Assembly (NCBI GenBank): GCA_942486035.1 | Contig: CALNXK010000097.1 | Location: 60,001-124,000, forward strand | From: Porites lobata | Taxonomy: Eukaryota > Cnidaria > Anthozoa > Scleractinia > Poritidae | Reading direction: 5' to 3' | DNA length: 64,000 nt | Part shown: positions 46,401 through 61,400 of the stretch, in pieces | Layout: the number at the start of each line of letters is the position of its first letter | How positions within the stretch are numbered: position 1 is the stretch's first letter | The notes under the pieces: model-generated | Seen by the model: only the letters and a program-made list of their open reading frames with translations | What the model was told of the DNA's origin: nothing | The model's database searches: none | Program-made: the position numbers and the translations under genes

Positions 46401-49400
46401 AGAAAAAAACACTTCTCTGCTGTTTGTCGTAGATCGACGTAGAATCTGATATATTTTTTTTCGCAGATTAAAATGGTTCGACTTTTCGTATAGGACTTTT
46501 TTTCAGTCGTCGCTCCAGGCTTAAAAATGGGCCGGCTTGCTTAGGTCCTCCACATGCATCTAGTTTGAAAGACCTAGTAGCTATTTCATCCATTTGGATG
46601 GTAGCCAGTATTTTCGGTTCTCTTCAGTCTAGTTTCTCAATTTTGATCGGCTAAAAGGAGCCAGCTATTTTTTTTTAGTCCGATGATTCCCCACAGTAGA
46701 CCCTCGTCCACGTACGTAGCTCGGAAAATATGCCAATAATGCAGGACGCGATAATTATAATATTGCGCGTCCGAGCCATTTATGTTAAATAGCCGGGGCC
46801 ACTGAGGAATAGCCTCCCATACAGGTGTTTCTAGGGCAGTCTAGGATAGGATGCTCGTTTTAATTAGATTCGGGACTGCGAAATTCGATTGTAGAAACGG
46901 GACATAGAGTCCCCTAAAAACGTCTGTGTATCGTTCGTTAGGGGCGCCAACGGTTCCTTGACATCTGCCAATCAGTAGGATTTTAATGGAAACGTCATTT
47001 ATTTTTAAAGGTACCTTTTTCACACTCATGAGAACATCGCTTCCAACCGCAAAAAAGGTACCTTTTTTGCTCTTTTACTAGGAACGTTTCTAAACCGCAA
47101 AAAAGGTACCTTTTTCGCGCTTCTGAAGAGATCGCTTCAAACTGAAAAAAAGGTACCTTTTTCGCGCTTCAAAGTTTTGTTTGGTGAAGTGAGAAATGGA
47201 TGAAAAGCGGACAATATTGACGTTAAAATATTTTCACCCGAAAGCTTAAAATACCCGCCTTTTTTTCTAAAAAGGTACCTTTTTTTAACTTTTCACCTGA
47301 TCGACTGGCATTAACAAAAAAGGTAACAATTTTGCATTTTGTTCTATGAAAAATGAATGCAGAAAGTTAATTTTTCTGCTCTTTTCAAGTAGCAGAGTTG
47401 ATCTTTTTGTAAAAAAGTAGAATTGCCGGAACCTTTCACTGATTATAGTGTTCCTTTTAATCAATTTAAGCTTAGGCCAGATTCTGCGATCCAAAGTTTG
47501 ATCTTCCGTTCAATAGACCCTTTCACGGTTTTTCTTCTTTTGACTGGGACCAATTAGAGAAAATCCATTAAACCGACTGGAAAGTAACGCCATAGGATAA
47601 GTAAAGATGCTAATTTTGAACATGACTTGTTGAAAACTAACAAACATATAGGTCCACAAAGTCACCAAATTTTGTGCACGCTGCTCCCCCCTCCCCCCCA
47701 CACACACACACACACACAAACGTTTCTACAATTTCGCGACTTTGTAGAGGCACTGATAAGATTTAGTTTGAATTTCCAGAAAATACTGAAATTTCATTTT
47801 CAAAATGATCGGCCTGGCCTGCCAGATCTGACTTTTGGAAAGCGCCTTAAAAGTTTTACTGCAACTTACCCTGGTACGTTAATATCCATCACCACCAGAC
47901 CATCATAAAACCCATCCATGTCGTAGTCACCTTAAGAATGTATAATGTAAAATTATTGTATAGGTCAATTAACAAACACCTACCCTCAAGCCTATTCCAC
48001 GCGTCAGGATAAGCCAAAGGACGACTGCATAAGGAGTAGCGTCCATAGGTGACTAGACTAGATCTGGCGTTGAAATAGCCAGTGATTCGGTGCCGTGTAG
48101 AGTTTCCTTCGTGCAGCCTTTCGCGCCACAAGGTTTGTATTTTTGCTGCCAATTTTTTCCACCCTCCCCTCCCTGATGGTTTTTCCCTCTACTGATATTT
48201 TTCAGTGTGATGGGTGCATGAAATGACCCGTGCCGTCCCCGCAAAAATCGTCCCCACTGAAGAGGAAATATAACATGCAAAGCCTTCTGGGAGTTCCGTT
48301 CGCCATTCTGTCTTTTTTCGACATAGACAGAAGGTAATTCTTGATAGGGCGTTGCCCTCACGGGCAGCCCAGTCACAAAATCATTAACTATGACGAGTAA
48401 GAAGAAAGCAAAATGTGAAAGAGAGCGGCTCGCCCAAAGAACAAGCTAGAATTCAAGTGGTTTTTTTTAGCCCTTTCCACTCACCCAGCCCCCATCTAGC
48501 GATGCAGTTGTTAACTCTACTTTTAATACTGTAGAGTGGCAAGTTACCTGTCCTTATGGTCATCAGAGGGAACATGGAGGATGTCTGGTTTGCTGGAGGG
48601 ATGAACTGCCAAGTGTTAGGTCGCCTTTCATTGGACATCATTTTCCACCACTGCAAGCAAAACAATAGCTCGTCCCCAGTCGTCTCGCGGAGGACGGAAC
48701 GCGGGAAGCGTGAGCAAAGAGAGAGCGAGGAGCGACGGGAAGGAAGAAAATTCCTCTTTCTCATTATCCATAGCGCTCCCCTTGACCTTGTTAATATTAA
48801 TGACGCCACCGCAACGAGAACGTCAAAAAAACAATAGATTTCAAAAGCAAAACAACAACTTTGCACGAGCATCACACTTTTTTTCCTACATTTTTTTCCC
48901 GTTTTTGCACGACTACGACGTGAAAATGCCTAATTTCGCGTTTTATGGAGAACGCAAATAAGCAACGACAAAATTCTATTTCTCTTCCTGAACTTGGATA
49001 TGGTCCCTAGGAATTCAGAGTTCGCCTACATTTGACAAAGTGGTTACGAATAATTGCGATAAAGACTAAAAGAACGCAAATTCATTTTAAAAAGTGGAAC
49101 CTCGAAATAACGAAGGGCCAAGGAACTGGCAAAATTTTTTCGTTATAACGAGGTTTCGTTATACTGAGGTTCTTTTTCATAGATTTTACTTTTATTGGGG
49201 TAAAGAAAATCGTTCGTTATAAAGAGGTTCGTTATATCGAGGTTCCAGGGACAGAGAAACCAACGGACGAGTCAGAGCAAAACATATAACTGACCTCAAA
49301 ATATTAATTATGACATTAAATAACCCTCAAGATCGCATTTATGTGTAGCCAACATTGCACAGGACAGAAAAAACTATTGCGAAGTCACCTGCACCAACGC

Positions 49401-52400
49401 TTCACTATTATTAGTCAAAATGCTGAGTAGAATTTAATATCCAACCGGTTTAATATCCTGCCCGGTTTAAAAGTTGCATTTTACATGTGTGCTGAATGTA
49501 ATGTAAATGAGCGAAAAAAAAAAAAGATTTTCCTCATAAGCTATCCGTTCGGTACACGCGAAATGCAGCGTTTAAACCTGGTCTTAGGCCAAATTCAATT
49601 CACCTTTTACGTGTACATCGTGATTCCAATTAAGTTTCACGTGTTAATCAACCGTCGAACGTCACCATTTACGTCCACTCAAATAGATATTAAATTCAGT
49701 ATGTGAAAAATTCGATATTTTAAGTAGGCCATGAAGCCAATAGTCATTGGACAACATTTTGTGATCTCCTTATCCGGATCAAGAGCATAACTACCCACCC
49801 GGCCACTGGAGTAAACATAAACAGAACTTTCCGAGCAATCGTCTTTTGTACAGACTGGTAACAGCATATCAAGACGTCCATCTCCATCTGAAAATTGCAA
49901 TAACAATAAGAAAACTTAAAACCAAGGAGAGCTTCCCATTTGTAGAGGGAAAATGTGGTAATTCCACGGAGAAATCAAATGGCACGGTTCGCTCCGGTGG
50001 ACTGGTGTGTTTTCGGAAAAGAGGTTCTACCTTCTGAGCAGAGATACTACCTTTTTCAAGCTTTTATCGGAACAAGTAAACCGAAATTTGCCGTACCATT
50101 TTTTTGGATTACCAGTGCTAGGCTTCCTCTCGAGGAAAAGCGAAAAATTCAGAAGTATCATGTAAATGGTAAAACTTAATCCCATTCCTGTTTTCGGTTC
50201 GAAAATGGATACCAGGCAATACCATTTGACGGACCTTTCTCGCTGAAATTTTCGTAAAAAAAGTAGTAAGCGCTCAAGTTTAGGGCACTGAATTTATACC
50301 ACGTGACCGAGTTTTCAATTTACCTGTGGTTTATTACTGTTCATTATATCTGCACGAAAATAAGTAGTTTTGTGTCAGTTTCATCAATGAGAATTATTCT
50401 GCACTCTTTTTAGGAACTCATTTCTTCATTTTTTTTTTTTTTTAAATAGGTTTCACCCAGGTAAGATGAATTTGACCGGTCATCGTGTCCGTAGACTTTC
50501 CGGAAATTATTTCTAGCCCTGATTTCAACGGACAATTATTTGACGAGCACTAACTGGGAAAATTACTTCAAGCCCTGGGAAGAGAGTAAAACTTACCAAT
50601 GTCAGCAAAAGTTGACTGCCCAAAAATCTTAATTTCTTTGCTTGTTATAGGAGGAGGGGAAATCGTTTGTCTAAAAGTAAGGATACCCGCCTGTAAATAA
50701 AAGAATACAATTAAGGACTGATGAGTTTAATAACATGAAAAGTGAACAATGTATTCCAATGACCTGCAAGAAATGGAAAAAGGTTTTAAAACCAATGAAA
50801 TAGAGCTGCAAATGGATCACAGACATAACTGAGCATTTCAGTACGCTTCCGTGTTGATTTAAGCAGCTATTCTTCTAGTTTTCCCCTGGACATTTGATTA
50901 AACACGCTATTCCACAACCCCGCACTGAATTTACCTGAAGGAATTACCGTGTTTTAATAAATAAAGTTTCCTGACCCTCAAACTTGGAATCTATTCTTTG
51001 TAACAAAAAAAGGCAATTGAACTAGTAAAATATACTTACCTCATTAACCCAGATTTCACCCTTATTCTGCTGATTGGAAACATAAAGATCTGCAAGAAAC
51101 ATCGACTTTACAAATTTACACAAATCAGTTCCATTTACCGAAAAACGGCCGCCAAGGCCTGAAACTGGTATACGTATACCGGATATCTTTTCGTACAAAC
51201 AGGTTTATAGACTTGCCACAAGTCGACTGCGTAAGCGCCGAAGGCGTGAGTGACGCTTGCGAGGCGAGCGAATAGGGACTTTAAGATCCAACGACGGGGA
51301 CGGCAACGAGGACGTCAAGAAAACAATAGGTTTAATAACCAAAACAACAACTTTGCACGCGCAACACGCTCGTTTGTACATTTCTTAACCTGTTTTTGCA
51401 CGACTACGAGGTGAAAATGCCTAATTTCGCGTTTTACGGAGTACGTAAACAAACAACGACCAAATCTTATTTCTCTTTCTGAACTTGGATATGGTTCCTA
51501 AGAATTTAACTTAGGAGGGTTCGCCTGCATTTGCCAAAGTAAGTGGGTAGGAATAATTGCGATAAAGACTGAAAGAAAGCAAATTCACTTTTTAAGATAC
51601 GTTCGCGTTGCCTTCGCGTCCCTGAATCTTAAAGTCCCTACTGTAAGCGACGAAAATTCGAAAACGGGCTTTGCGCAGAAAATCGAAATCCCCGTTTTCA
51701 TGTGTGGACAGAGGCCTTATCCGGTATGGTGTGTGACAGAGGCTTTATCCGGCCCCATGGTTTTTGTGCCTTTTTGAAAATCAAATACTATGATTTTATT
51801 CCTTTCTTCGATTTTCAATGTGAAAGAATTATTTTCAATTGTCAGCCCTCCCACTTTTCACCTTGCTCCGCGGTCCCTGACATAGCCTTACATGCCTAAC
51901 TTCTGCATATTTTTCGAACCACATCTTTAATCAAGGTAATTGCCAATAGCGTTTATGCTAATCCGGCAATGGATTAGACTCGAATGAGCACGATTTAACA
52001 GGCAAGAGCAAAACACAACCACCAAAAATTCCCAGGCGGGGGGGGGGGGAGGCCTAATTGACTTTACTATTATTTTTTCGTTCGACCTTAGGAGAACGCA
52101 ACTCCTAATCTCCTAATCTCCACCTACATGTGCACACGAGCCAAATACACAGAGTTAAATCCCAAAATTTAATCCCGGTAGAATGAAACTCCTCACAGAT
52201 CATCTTGAAAATCTTTGCCCTGAATACAGTAAACTGTACGGAAAGGGACCCTTATGAACATCATTAAAACTAAACAAACCTGCAGTATAATCTCCCGTCA
52301 GATCTAAGAAAGCATTTGAGTGTGGCACTCTTATTGGATTCAACTTGCCACTAGAATTACTCTGTGGTTGTACATCAAAGCTTCTATTTGACCTAAAAGT

Positions 52401-55400
52401 CAGTGAAAATAATAATAAAATAAAATGAAATTTGCAAAAGGGCTTCAAGAAATACAAATTGTCCTGATAAAATACAATAACATGGTGTATATATTGAAAG
52501 TAAGCAAGTCAAGTTCAGTGTTTTCTTACATTATTTTGTTACATTTGTGTTTGGACTCCCCATTTTCAAGGGATCGTTACTTTGATGGGGGCTCTACTTT
52601 CAGGTAGCAAAAAATGTTTTATACAAAGTGTAACCCACATAGCTGGCAGGATTAGTGGGCGAGTACTGTTGTTTTTCAGGGGCGGAGCCACGAAAGATTG
52701 GGAGCAACTCAAAATAATATTGATTCTCTCTCGCAGCTCCACCACCAAGAAAGTACCCCACGCATAACAACCCTGCCAGCTCTGCAGGCTAAAAATAGTG
52801 CAACTGAGCTCTTCTTTGGAAGTAAAAGACATAAATTTGTAAAAAAAAAAGTGACCAGGTATATGTAAGCTACTTTTGAAGTAGGGAGGGCACCACTTTT
52901 CTGAGCAACCTCATTATTTTGATTTTACTTTCAGGAGTCGATACTTTCGGAATTTCGTTTTTTGTTACCCTTACATAAAAGCCGTTTTTTCCAATTTGCT
53001 TTTCATTTTTATAGTTATATCTTAATAGACACTGTAACTAACAACAGTATTAAAAGACATAATACATAGCACAAAATCGTCCACAGATGTTTTGAGCAAG
53101 AGTTGTGTCATGCAAGAATCATTTCAGCAGATAAAAGGCAAACTCAAAGATCTTCATTACAAAGTTCAATCCACATTTGAAGCAGTTTTTCATTACAATG
53201 GTCATAACTAGAGCTAAACGCTTATGAGACAGAGTGGTCGCAAGGACAGAGCTGTGACTCCTAAAAGCTTGTTTCCCTTACCCTTTAGAGATCCAATAAG
53301 ACCGGACATTTCCACCAACTGATTCACCAAGAAGATCAGGCAAAAGATCCCCATTAGCACTGAAAGTATTAAAATGACATGAAAACAAAGGTTAGAAAAC
53401 TTAATTTCTGTGGTGATATTCTACCATAATTATGACAAGTTAAAGCAGGCGGATAATACAGGGCAGAAAATTTAGTGATTTGTGGCAAAAAATATATATA
53501 TTACAGAACAGGAGGTTATTTTGTTCCCAATTAAAGGGTCTGTGTCATGCCTGTTAACAAAGAAATTACAAGTACTTGTAAATTAAATGACACAATTACA
53601 GCTTTAATAGTGTCCAATAAAACACGTACATCTCCATTATATCGAACGTTACAAATGAACAAGTTTTCAAATCCACAATTGAAATCCATTTCAGTCTTCT
53701 TAAAGGTTTTCCATCAGTAGCTTCTTTTATATTTGCTGTGTTATTTATTACAGGTTATTTTTGCGAATGAAATGTCCTTTTTTTTCGAGAGTCTTCACTA
53801 AAAACCCATCACTGCCGTGCACACCATTTTCTTAATGGATTGATACTGATATAGAGGATTTTACATGGCTGCGCGGAGATACAAAATTTCTCTTCGAATG
53901 TTGGAAAATATTTCGCAAGTGAGTGCAGCGAACGAGTGAAATATTTTCAACACAAGAGAAATTTCGTATCTCCAAGCAGCCATGTAATATTTTATTTATT
54001 GTATAAACACCAATGTAATACCAAACCATTTCACTGAAACAGTTTTTTCCTGCAAAAGGTGCAATTTATTATGTAGCCATAGCAACAGTGATATTTTCAC
54101 ATGTGAAAATAACATGCTATTTTCACGTGTGAAGATATCATGTTTTCGCGCGAAAGCTCACCTGGTATTTCATGGGTGTTTATGTAATAAATACAGTGAA
54201 ATGCTCCTTACAACTGGACTGGTCTGGCCTGTCAATTCTGACCAATGGTAAGCACCCTTAGTTACATACAGCTCTGAGTTACTATTTACTCCAGATACAT
54301 TTGCTTACTTACTCCATGACTAAGGGTTGGTCCCTCATAGTAAAGCTGACGTTGTCACCTATAAGGATACAATACCCAGCACAGAAATTAGTGTTTCGGT
54401 TGTATTATTAATGAACAACTGATTAGCAATACAATGGAACCCTGCTCTACAGACACCCACTAAATAATTATGGACACCCATTTATAGTAGACAGTTTTGT
54501 TATCATTGTCGGGCCGACAAAAAGCCCAGCACCCAGTTCCTTGAAAGATGGTTAAGTTTAAACCCAGGGTTAAGCCAAATTTTAAGAAAGGTTTTCTTGT
54601 CTAAGTATATGTCAATCGAGCTCAGAAAATATGGTCGAGTCTCTACTATGAGATTCAGAGATGGTAACATACTGTGAAATGTTACTCGAAGCAATGCAAA
54701 AGAAGGTAAAAAAACAATGGGACAAAATTTTTAATCCTGGATAAGCACTAATCAGCCTTTCAGGAACCAAGGCCAGTTTTTTCCCTCTAAATTAACCTGC
54801 TTAAAATGGACATTGGTTAATAGGGACAACGGACACTTTTCTGTGACTTACGTCCCACAAACTCTAATACTATCAACCTCACTTAACAGACACTGTTTCT
54901 CTGTGCAGTGTCTATTTTTCTTGTCACAATCATCTGCTAATTGAACACATTGTACCCTACTCAAATGATGACATATTTTTATGGGTTGATATGATTTTAT
55001 TGCCTAAAAACAGTCTTAGCAATAGAGTGTGGCATGTTGTTCCCCCATGTTTGACCTCGTCAGGAGCTGGCCTTGTACTGCAGCCGGTCAATAAAGTTTT
55101 CTGCTCCTACTACACAAGGTTTCATTTATTTTCCTTGGCTTTTTGCTGCATACAATGTTCCAGTCAATAGGAACAATAACTGGTGCAAAAAACAAGGAAT
55201 CCTTCCACTTTCGACTTTGTTTGTTTTAGTCTAAAAATCCAAAAAAACATGTGTCTGCAAAGGTTTCAGAAACATTTCAAAAAGTACTGATAAGGCTTCT
55301 TATACCACTTTCAGTAAAAGTCATTTGCGTGTATAATCATTTTGTCACTCTAATGTAATACAGTCATGCAACAATAACCCAACAAGCCAAAAGACCAAAT

Positions 55401-58400
55401 CTCATCATGCAATTAAACAAACCTAATGTCTGTAGGTTTCCCCAATAAACAAAGACTGTGGCTGTCTCCTGGGAGCCGGCATTTTGTAACTGAGTTGTAA
55501 TTAAAACATCAAGGCATCCATCGCCATCAAAATCTGTAGGGCTGACATTTACAATCTGCTCACTAAAAAGTAATAAAAAGAAACAATAACATTATGTAGT
55601 TTTGGCAGAAGTTTGGACAAATGACAATTGTCTGATCAGGGCTTCGGGTTTCTGTTTGCAAAATGGTTCATTTTTTTGGACTGTATTGATCTCACATTGC
55701 ATCCAATCACAGAACCTGTGCAGCAATCTCATAATAATTATCATTAATAAAAACTGCATAATTATTTTGTTCCTTACACGTAAGTACTTAAAATGAGAGT
55801 TCTTCTTTAAAAAACAATGAGCAATTTGATACCTCAGCAAAACTTCTGCTTTTCCTTTCTTGAACTTTAGATCAGAATTATCCCAGAACAAAATTTCAAG
55901 ACGTTTACCTGAAAGAGATGGAAAGAAAAAAACATTTGGAGGTTGATCATGAAATAGTACCTGCAGCAACATAATATGCAAACGTTTTTAAACTAGCCAC
56001 AAAAATATAAAGCATTCAGCAATGAAAATTCAACAAAGCTATTTTTCTAGGGTTGACAATCTGTTGTGAGGAAAAGGAAAAAAGCTTTGGAGAAGTTTGT
56101 CTCCTTATGCATGGACAGGGTTTGCAAATTTTATTGATGAGTGGAGTCAGTGAGTTTTCCGATTCACATATTTTGCAGTCATTTTGGAATATTTGGAGTC
56201 AAGTACCACAAAGAAAAGAGCCATGTATACACTATCGTGAGGGATACATGAAATAGCTGTGGCGGTCCACTGACCTGGAAAGCTCAAATCCAAGATGGCG
56301 GTCATCGAGTAAACTTTGATCGTAATAAATTATTTACCCTCTTCCTGTTTTGCTTTAATTTTGATGATTTAATTAAGGTTTACAACGTTTACCCTTAACG
56401 TAAATTGTATTTGTTGCGAAAAAGGTAAGGACAAAACTGTGTTTCTTACCGAAAATTTTTGGAGTCAAAGTGACTCCTTCCGTAACCTCAGTGGAGTCAT
56501 CTGATCAATTTTGGTGTAAAATACGCCAAATCAGGCATATTTGCGAACCCTGCACGGAAATAAGGCCCTAAAGCCTGCTTTTTCAATACCAATACAAGAA
56601 CAGTCTTGTTTCGGTGAAAATGATGTAGTACAATCTAAACCATTTCTTTGTCATTTTTAGTGGCATTGTGTGGTTTCAGAAAATATCCATACCCCATTGG
56701 AAATCCCAAAGGGGCTGGGGAGGGGGGGTGCCGAGGCCCAGGAAATTCCAGAGGGGACAGGGGTTGGATGATAAAAATCACTTTCCACGGGGTAAATTTC
56801 GAACTCAGTGCGAAAATTGCTACGTACTGATCTGGTATATCATTTTTGAAGTTTAACTATATAATTTATGATTGTTTTTTTTTTCATCTAAACCAGGTCT
56901 TCTTTCTTTCAGCCCATATTAGGCTGACAAAAACTTGACTTGTCATGTGCATAATATTGACCGCCATCACTCGTTACCAGTCTCTGTAGTCTCATTGTTC
57001 CTTTACAAAAAGCACTGGTGACTAGCCACATTTCTTTGATCTCTGCATTACTAATACTGCGCATCGCATCAGTTGATTGAACTGTACAACAGTGAAAGTT
57101 TCACTTCAAGAAACAGAAGGTATACAATGTAAAGATTTCAGAATCTAGAGTTTTAATCTTCTTTTCGTTTTCCCTTAATTTTATGGCTGAAAGTTTGACG
57201 TGTTGGCAAGCGTATTTAAGCTGAAATGGCATTAATTCCATGAACATTACGGCTGAGGAGACGGCCACCCACCATTTGGAAAAAAAATCATAAGCTTGCA
57301 CGTCAAGGTAAACTGACAGATACAACTTTATCTCTTTCATTCAAACGGATAAGCAATATTTTGTAGTTTAGGTTGCTTTGTAGGTAGTTTACTGTGTTCT
57401 AATTCAAGACCGCTCAATAACATTAAATGATAACCATTGCGTAACTGCAAATGGGCGTTGTTGTTTACTTTGCTAATCTTTTTTCGTGAAAATAAACCAT
57501 TCTAGATGGGTTGGGGAGTCTTTGTCTTACTTTGTGGAAATTCCTGAGGGATGGGGGGGTTGTCAGTTCCTTACAAATATGGAAAATCCCGGGAGGTGGG
57601 GGGTCCTAAGTAAAATTCCCTCAGTGGTGGGGTATGGATATTTTTTGGAACCACACATTGTAATGTAGCTGTCTCCCTGTCATGTGAGTGACCCTGGTAT
57701 CTATAACGTATTCCTGGCTTTGTGATGTTTTCCCCCTTTTTTGCGACTTTTTTCCCTTCATTTCCTACTGCTGACCCATAATTATACATCTCTGAGATGG
57801 AATTATGCTGGATACTCCGTTCTAGATCAAGAGACCCAATTACCAGCCCAGTGAGTTGGAACAGTTTGAGTACTGTAATACCTCTCAACGAAATATACCA
57901 GTATTGTCATTTTCAGAAAAGTTGCGGACCAAGGACCACATACTGTATAAAAGATTTAATGCTATTTACATTTTCTTACAATTACGTTACGTGAGGGTGG
58001 GAAATTCACCATAAACACCGCAAAACTTTGTTTAGACTCATCGAACTGCAGCCAGGTGAACACCTTTTCCGATTCTTGGTGGAAAGTTTTTTCTTTCTTC
58101 AATTGCCCTCCGCGCAGGAGCCTTCTGTAGTGTTTGAAACCGTACTTCTTCTTTGTCATTATTCTCGATCTTTCAATTTTGGGTGGCAAACTTTTTTTGA
58201 AAAAACTATCCAAGCATCTCTGTATCTGATCTGTATAATAAACAAGTTACATGACGTGAACGAGCCACTTGTGAAAGATATATCAAGGCTGTGCTCTAAG
58301 GAAAATTTCAGGGAGCCCTTCGGGCACCCAAGCATTTTAGTTAAGGTGCCCAGACCTCAAAGTTGGCTGCCCGAATAAAATTTTCGGGAGCCCAAATTCC

Positions 58401-61400
58401 AGCTGGGGTGCCCAGGCCTCTCAAGTTGGTCGCCCGAGTACATCTGGTGAGGAAGTATTTTGTACGCACACGAATCTTACTAGCCTGCTGATCACCAAAC
58501 TCGGTAATTTTAGCTTTTGGGTTCGACAAAAACTCGCATGTTGTTTTATGAAATTCATCAAAGTTTTCGTGCCACTGGATTTAAAACCAGAAACGTAAGC
58601 AATGCCGCCGAATTGTTTAGGTTTTAAAGAGGGAAAAGTAAAAGATTTCAGCAGGTTTACGCAAACTTCATTAAGATCCTTGGGTCAAACATAGGAAAAC
58701 TGTGCTTTTTACCAATAATACAAAACTTGAAAATAAATTTTCAAAAGGTGAATCAATGCAGCATGAAATATAACGGAACACAGTTTTATACGAGGCAGAT
58801 CGCACTCAAGTTCCCGTGAAAAATTCCATGCAACTGCCGCGGCCCCAAATCTATTGTTTTAATAAAAAAATAAGTCATCTTTAATATTCTTTTCTATATT
58901 ATCAGTGAATCTTTTAGGATAATTGAGCTTTTCGTGGATACGGTCGAAGCGTAAACCAGCTCTTCTTTCTATGTTTTTATTATTTTTTTTGGCCGCTAAA
59001 CTACTAAAACTTAGCCTATATATGCATGCATTCGAATTTAGTTTTCGATACGAAAAATGCCAAGACAACGTGGAACTGCCCTGTTTCTAAAACAACAATA
59101 AAAACGATCAGAACGATCATATCTTTTCTTTTTATATTTCGTTATCTTATGTAAAGGGAGGAAAACAATCGTAAGTTATGTTTGAGCCAAGCAGACAAAA
59201 ACCGTAAAAAACATTACATTTGCATACTGGTCAATTCAGCAACTTCCGTTTTATACAAAATTAAATTATTCCGCGCCAGCCGCGCTCTACATTTGTCAGA
59301 AAAGTATTGACAGTTTCTCCTAAAAACTGTACATAATGAACCATTCTATCTGAAAGAAAAACATTTAAAACTATTTTAACCCATTCGCCCCTGAACCGCC
59401 CGTAACCGCCCATGCGGATCCAGGTCCTTTCTACCCTTTGTGACGTCATCAGTTTTAACGGTCAAGGACAACTTTCTTCGCTAACTTGTGCAGAGTGAAG
59501 AGATCTTTCAAACCATACCAGAATGAGTACAATTCAGTCAAGGACACCGGAGAAAGAAGCAAAAAACCACATGACAAGGACCTGAAAATCTCCATGAAAA
59601 TCTTGTTCCATTACCCACCTACCTTTCCTTTCACCTAATCCTAAGATCCTAAAAGCTTTCCTAAAAACTCTTCCCACCAAAATGAAGCCTACTAAATGCC
59701 CAGCAAGAGAAAAAAAAAATGAGGCAAGAAAAGCGAAAAAAGAAGGGAGGAGAGAAAGCGAAAAGTGCTTTCTGCGCATGCCCGAACTTCGCAAGCTGAT
59801 ATTTTGCATCTGGATCAGAAGGCCGCCAAGTGTACGACCTGTAAACCGGTTTGTGGTAAGTTTTAGCTCTTTATAGCACGACAGTGACCAGAAAACCACT
59901 CGACTAGCTTCAAAACGCGTTTTTCGGCAAAATCTCCAGGAGTGAATGGGTTAAGAAGAGGTAGAAATCCGTGCCGCTTGTCACGTTCAAAGTGATGGAT
60001 TATGTTTCATGTGAAATCATGCAGAACGACCTTTGAACATCGACGGGTGCCCGTTTCTTTCGTACAACATTCGTAAAAACATTTTCTGTAGGGTTTAGTA
60101 AACTCTGACTCAACAAGCCAACACTACTTTGTTAAATTTTTCTGCCCGCTTAACTGAACACTGCACCAGAAGCAAGAGTGCCCAACCGGGCGACAGGGAA
60201 CTTTTTTTCAGTCACCCGAACCTAAATGTTAGTGACCTCAGGCGACTGGGCGCCATTAGACCACAACCTTGTATATCAAGGCTGTGTCCAGATCTCCCCA
60301 TCCAACAAAAGCCTGGTTACCTTGAGTTCTATGAAATGCGTCTTTTTCGTGATGTTCGATTATGCCCTACACATATCTTATAGAACAATAAATTGATTGA
60401 GATAGAACACAATGTTATGCAAGAAAGAAACAGGTGTAAGATTTTCAGAGACGGAAATTTTTACTATAACCGTATCGGAATAGTAAGGCTCATTTTTAGT
60501 AACCAAACGTTAGAAACTACTAACCGTTGGTTAATGTGTTACTGTTAATTTCGAGCCCTGCAATCACAACTGTAACACTTTACTAGTGTGGACTGATCCC
60601 GGATGGTTTATTCATCAACTGGAGGTTCGGATTTGTTTTTGATCCTCCGCTGCAAGACCTCCAACTTCTGATACTTGAACTTTTACGCTCAGAATTATAG
60701 TTTCTTATGGATAACTGATACAATCGTCTTTGCTAAATTACCGTGTTTATTCGATTAAAAGTCGCCTTCGAATAAAACCCGCCCTTGAATAAACACCACA
60801 CCTAATTAAAAGAATGCAGCGTCTATTTAAGGATAATCAGGAAAAAATTGGTACAACTTGATAATCTACACCATCCAGACAATTACGAACTTTTAAAGTA
60901 CATAATATTATTTGAAAAAATGATTTACAGAAACTGTTATCAGTGAAAAGTGATTTCAAAACAAACACTGCCCTCAGATAAATGCCACCCTTACATAAAT
61001 GCTGCATCGGAAACACTGAAAAGTAATAAACACCGGGGCGTTTAATCAAATAAATACAGTAAATAAGCCCCCTATCTCTAACAAGCCGCCCCCCTCCCAA
61101 ATGTGTTTGAAATAAATAAGCCCCCCGGAGGGCTGAATAGTGGATTTACGGTATGTACAGTGTAGTCTGCCAAAGTGTACAGTACAACATTTGGCTATAA
61201 AGCTTGATATAACCACATGCATGCATTAGTATTACATGTATGCAGTTTCAATGCAAGCTTAATGTGTTAATGTATGCATATAATTATTATATGCATACAT
61301 GTACAGGTACACCCACATTGTGTTTTACATTAGTTTGTTTGCCCTTTTTTTAACTCATAAGCGTCATAACCATTCAGAGTACCCAAAATCAAAAGAATTT

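Noticed and set aside
59534..59899. 121-residue minus-strand open frame with hydrophobic stretches
   Set aside because: It lies wholly inside the TTAA-flanked MITE and is driven by a pyrimidine-rich stretch; no domain.
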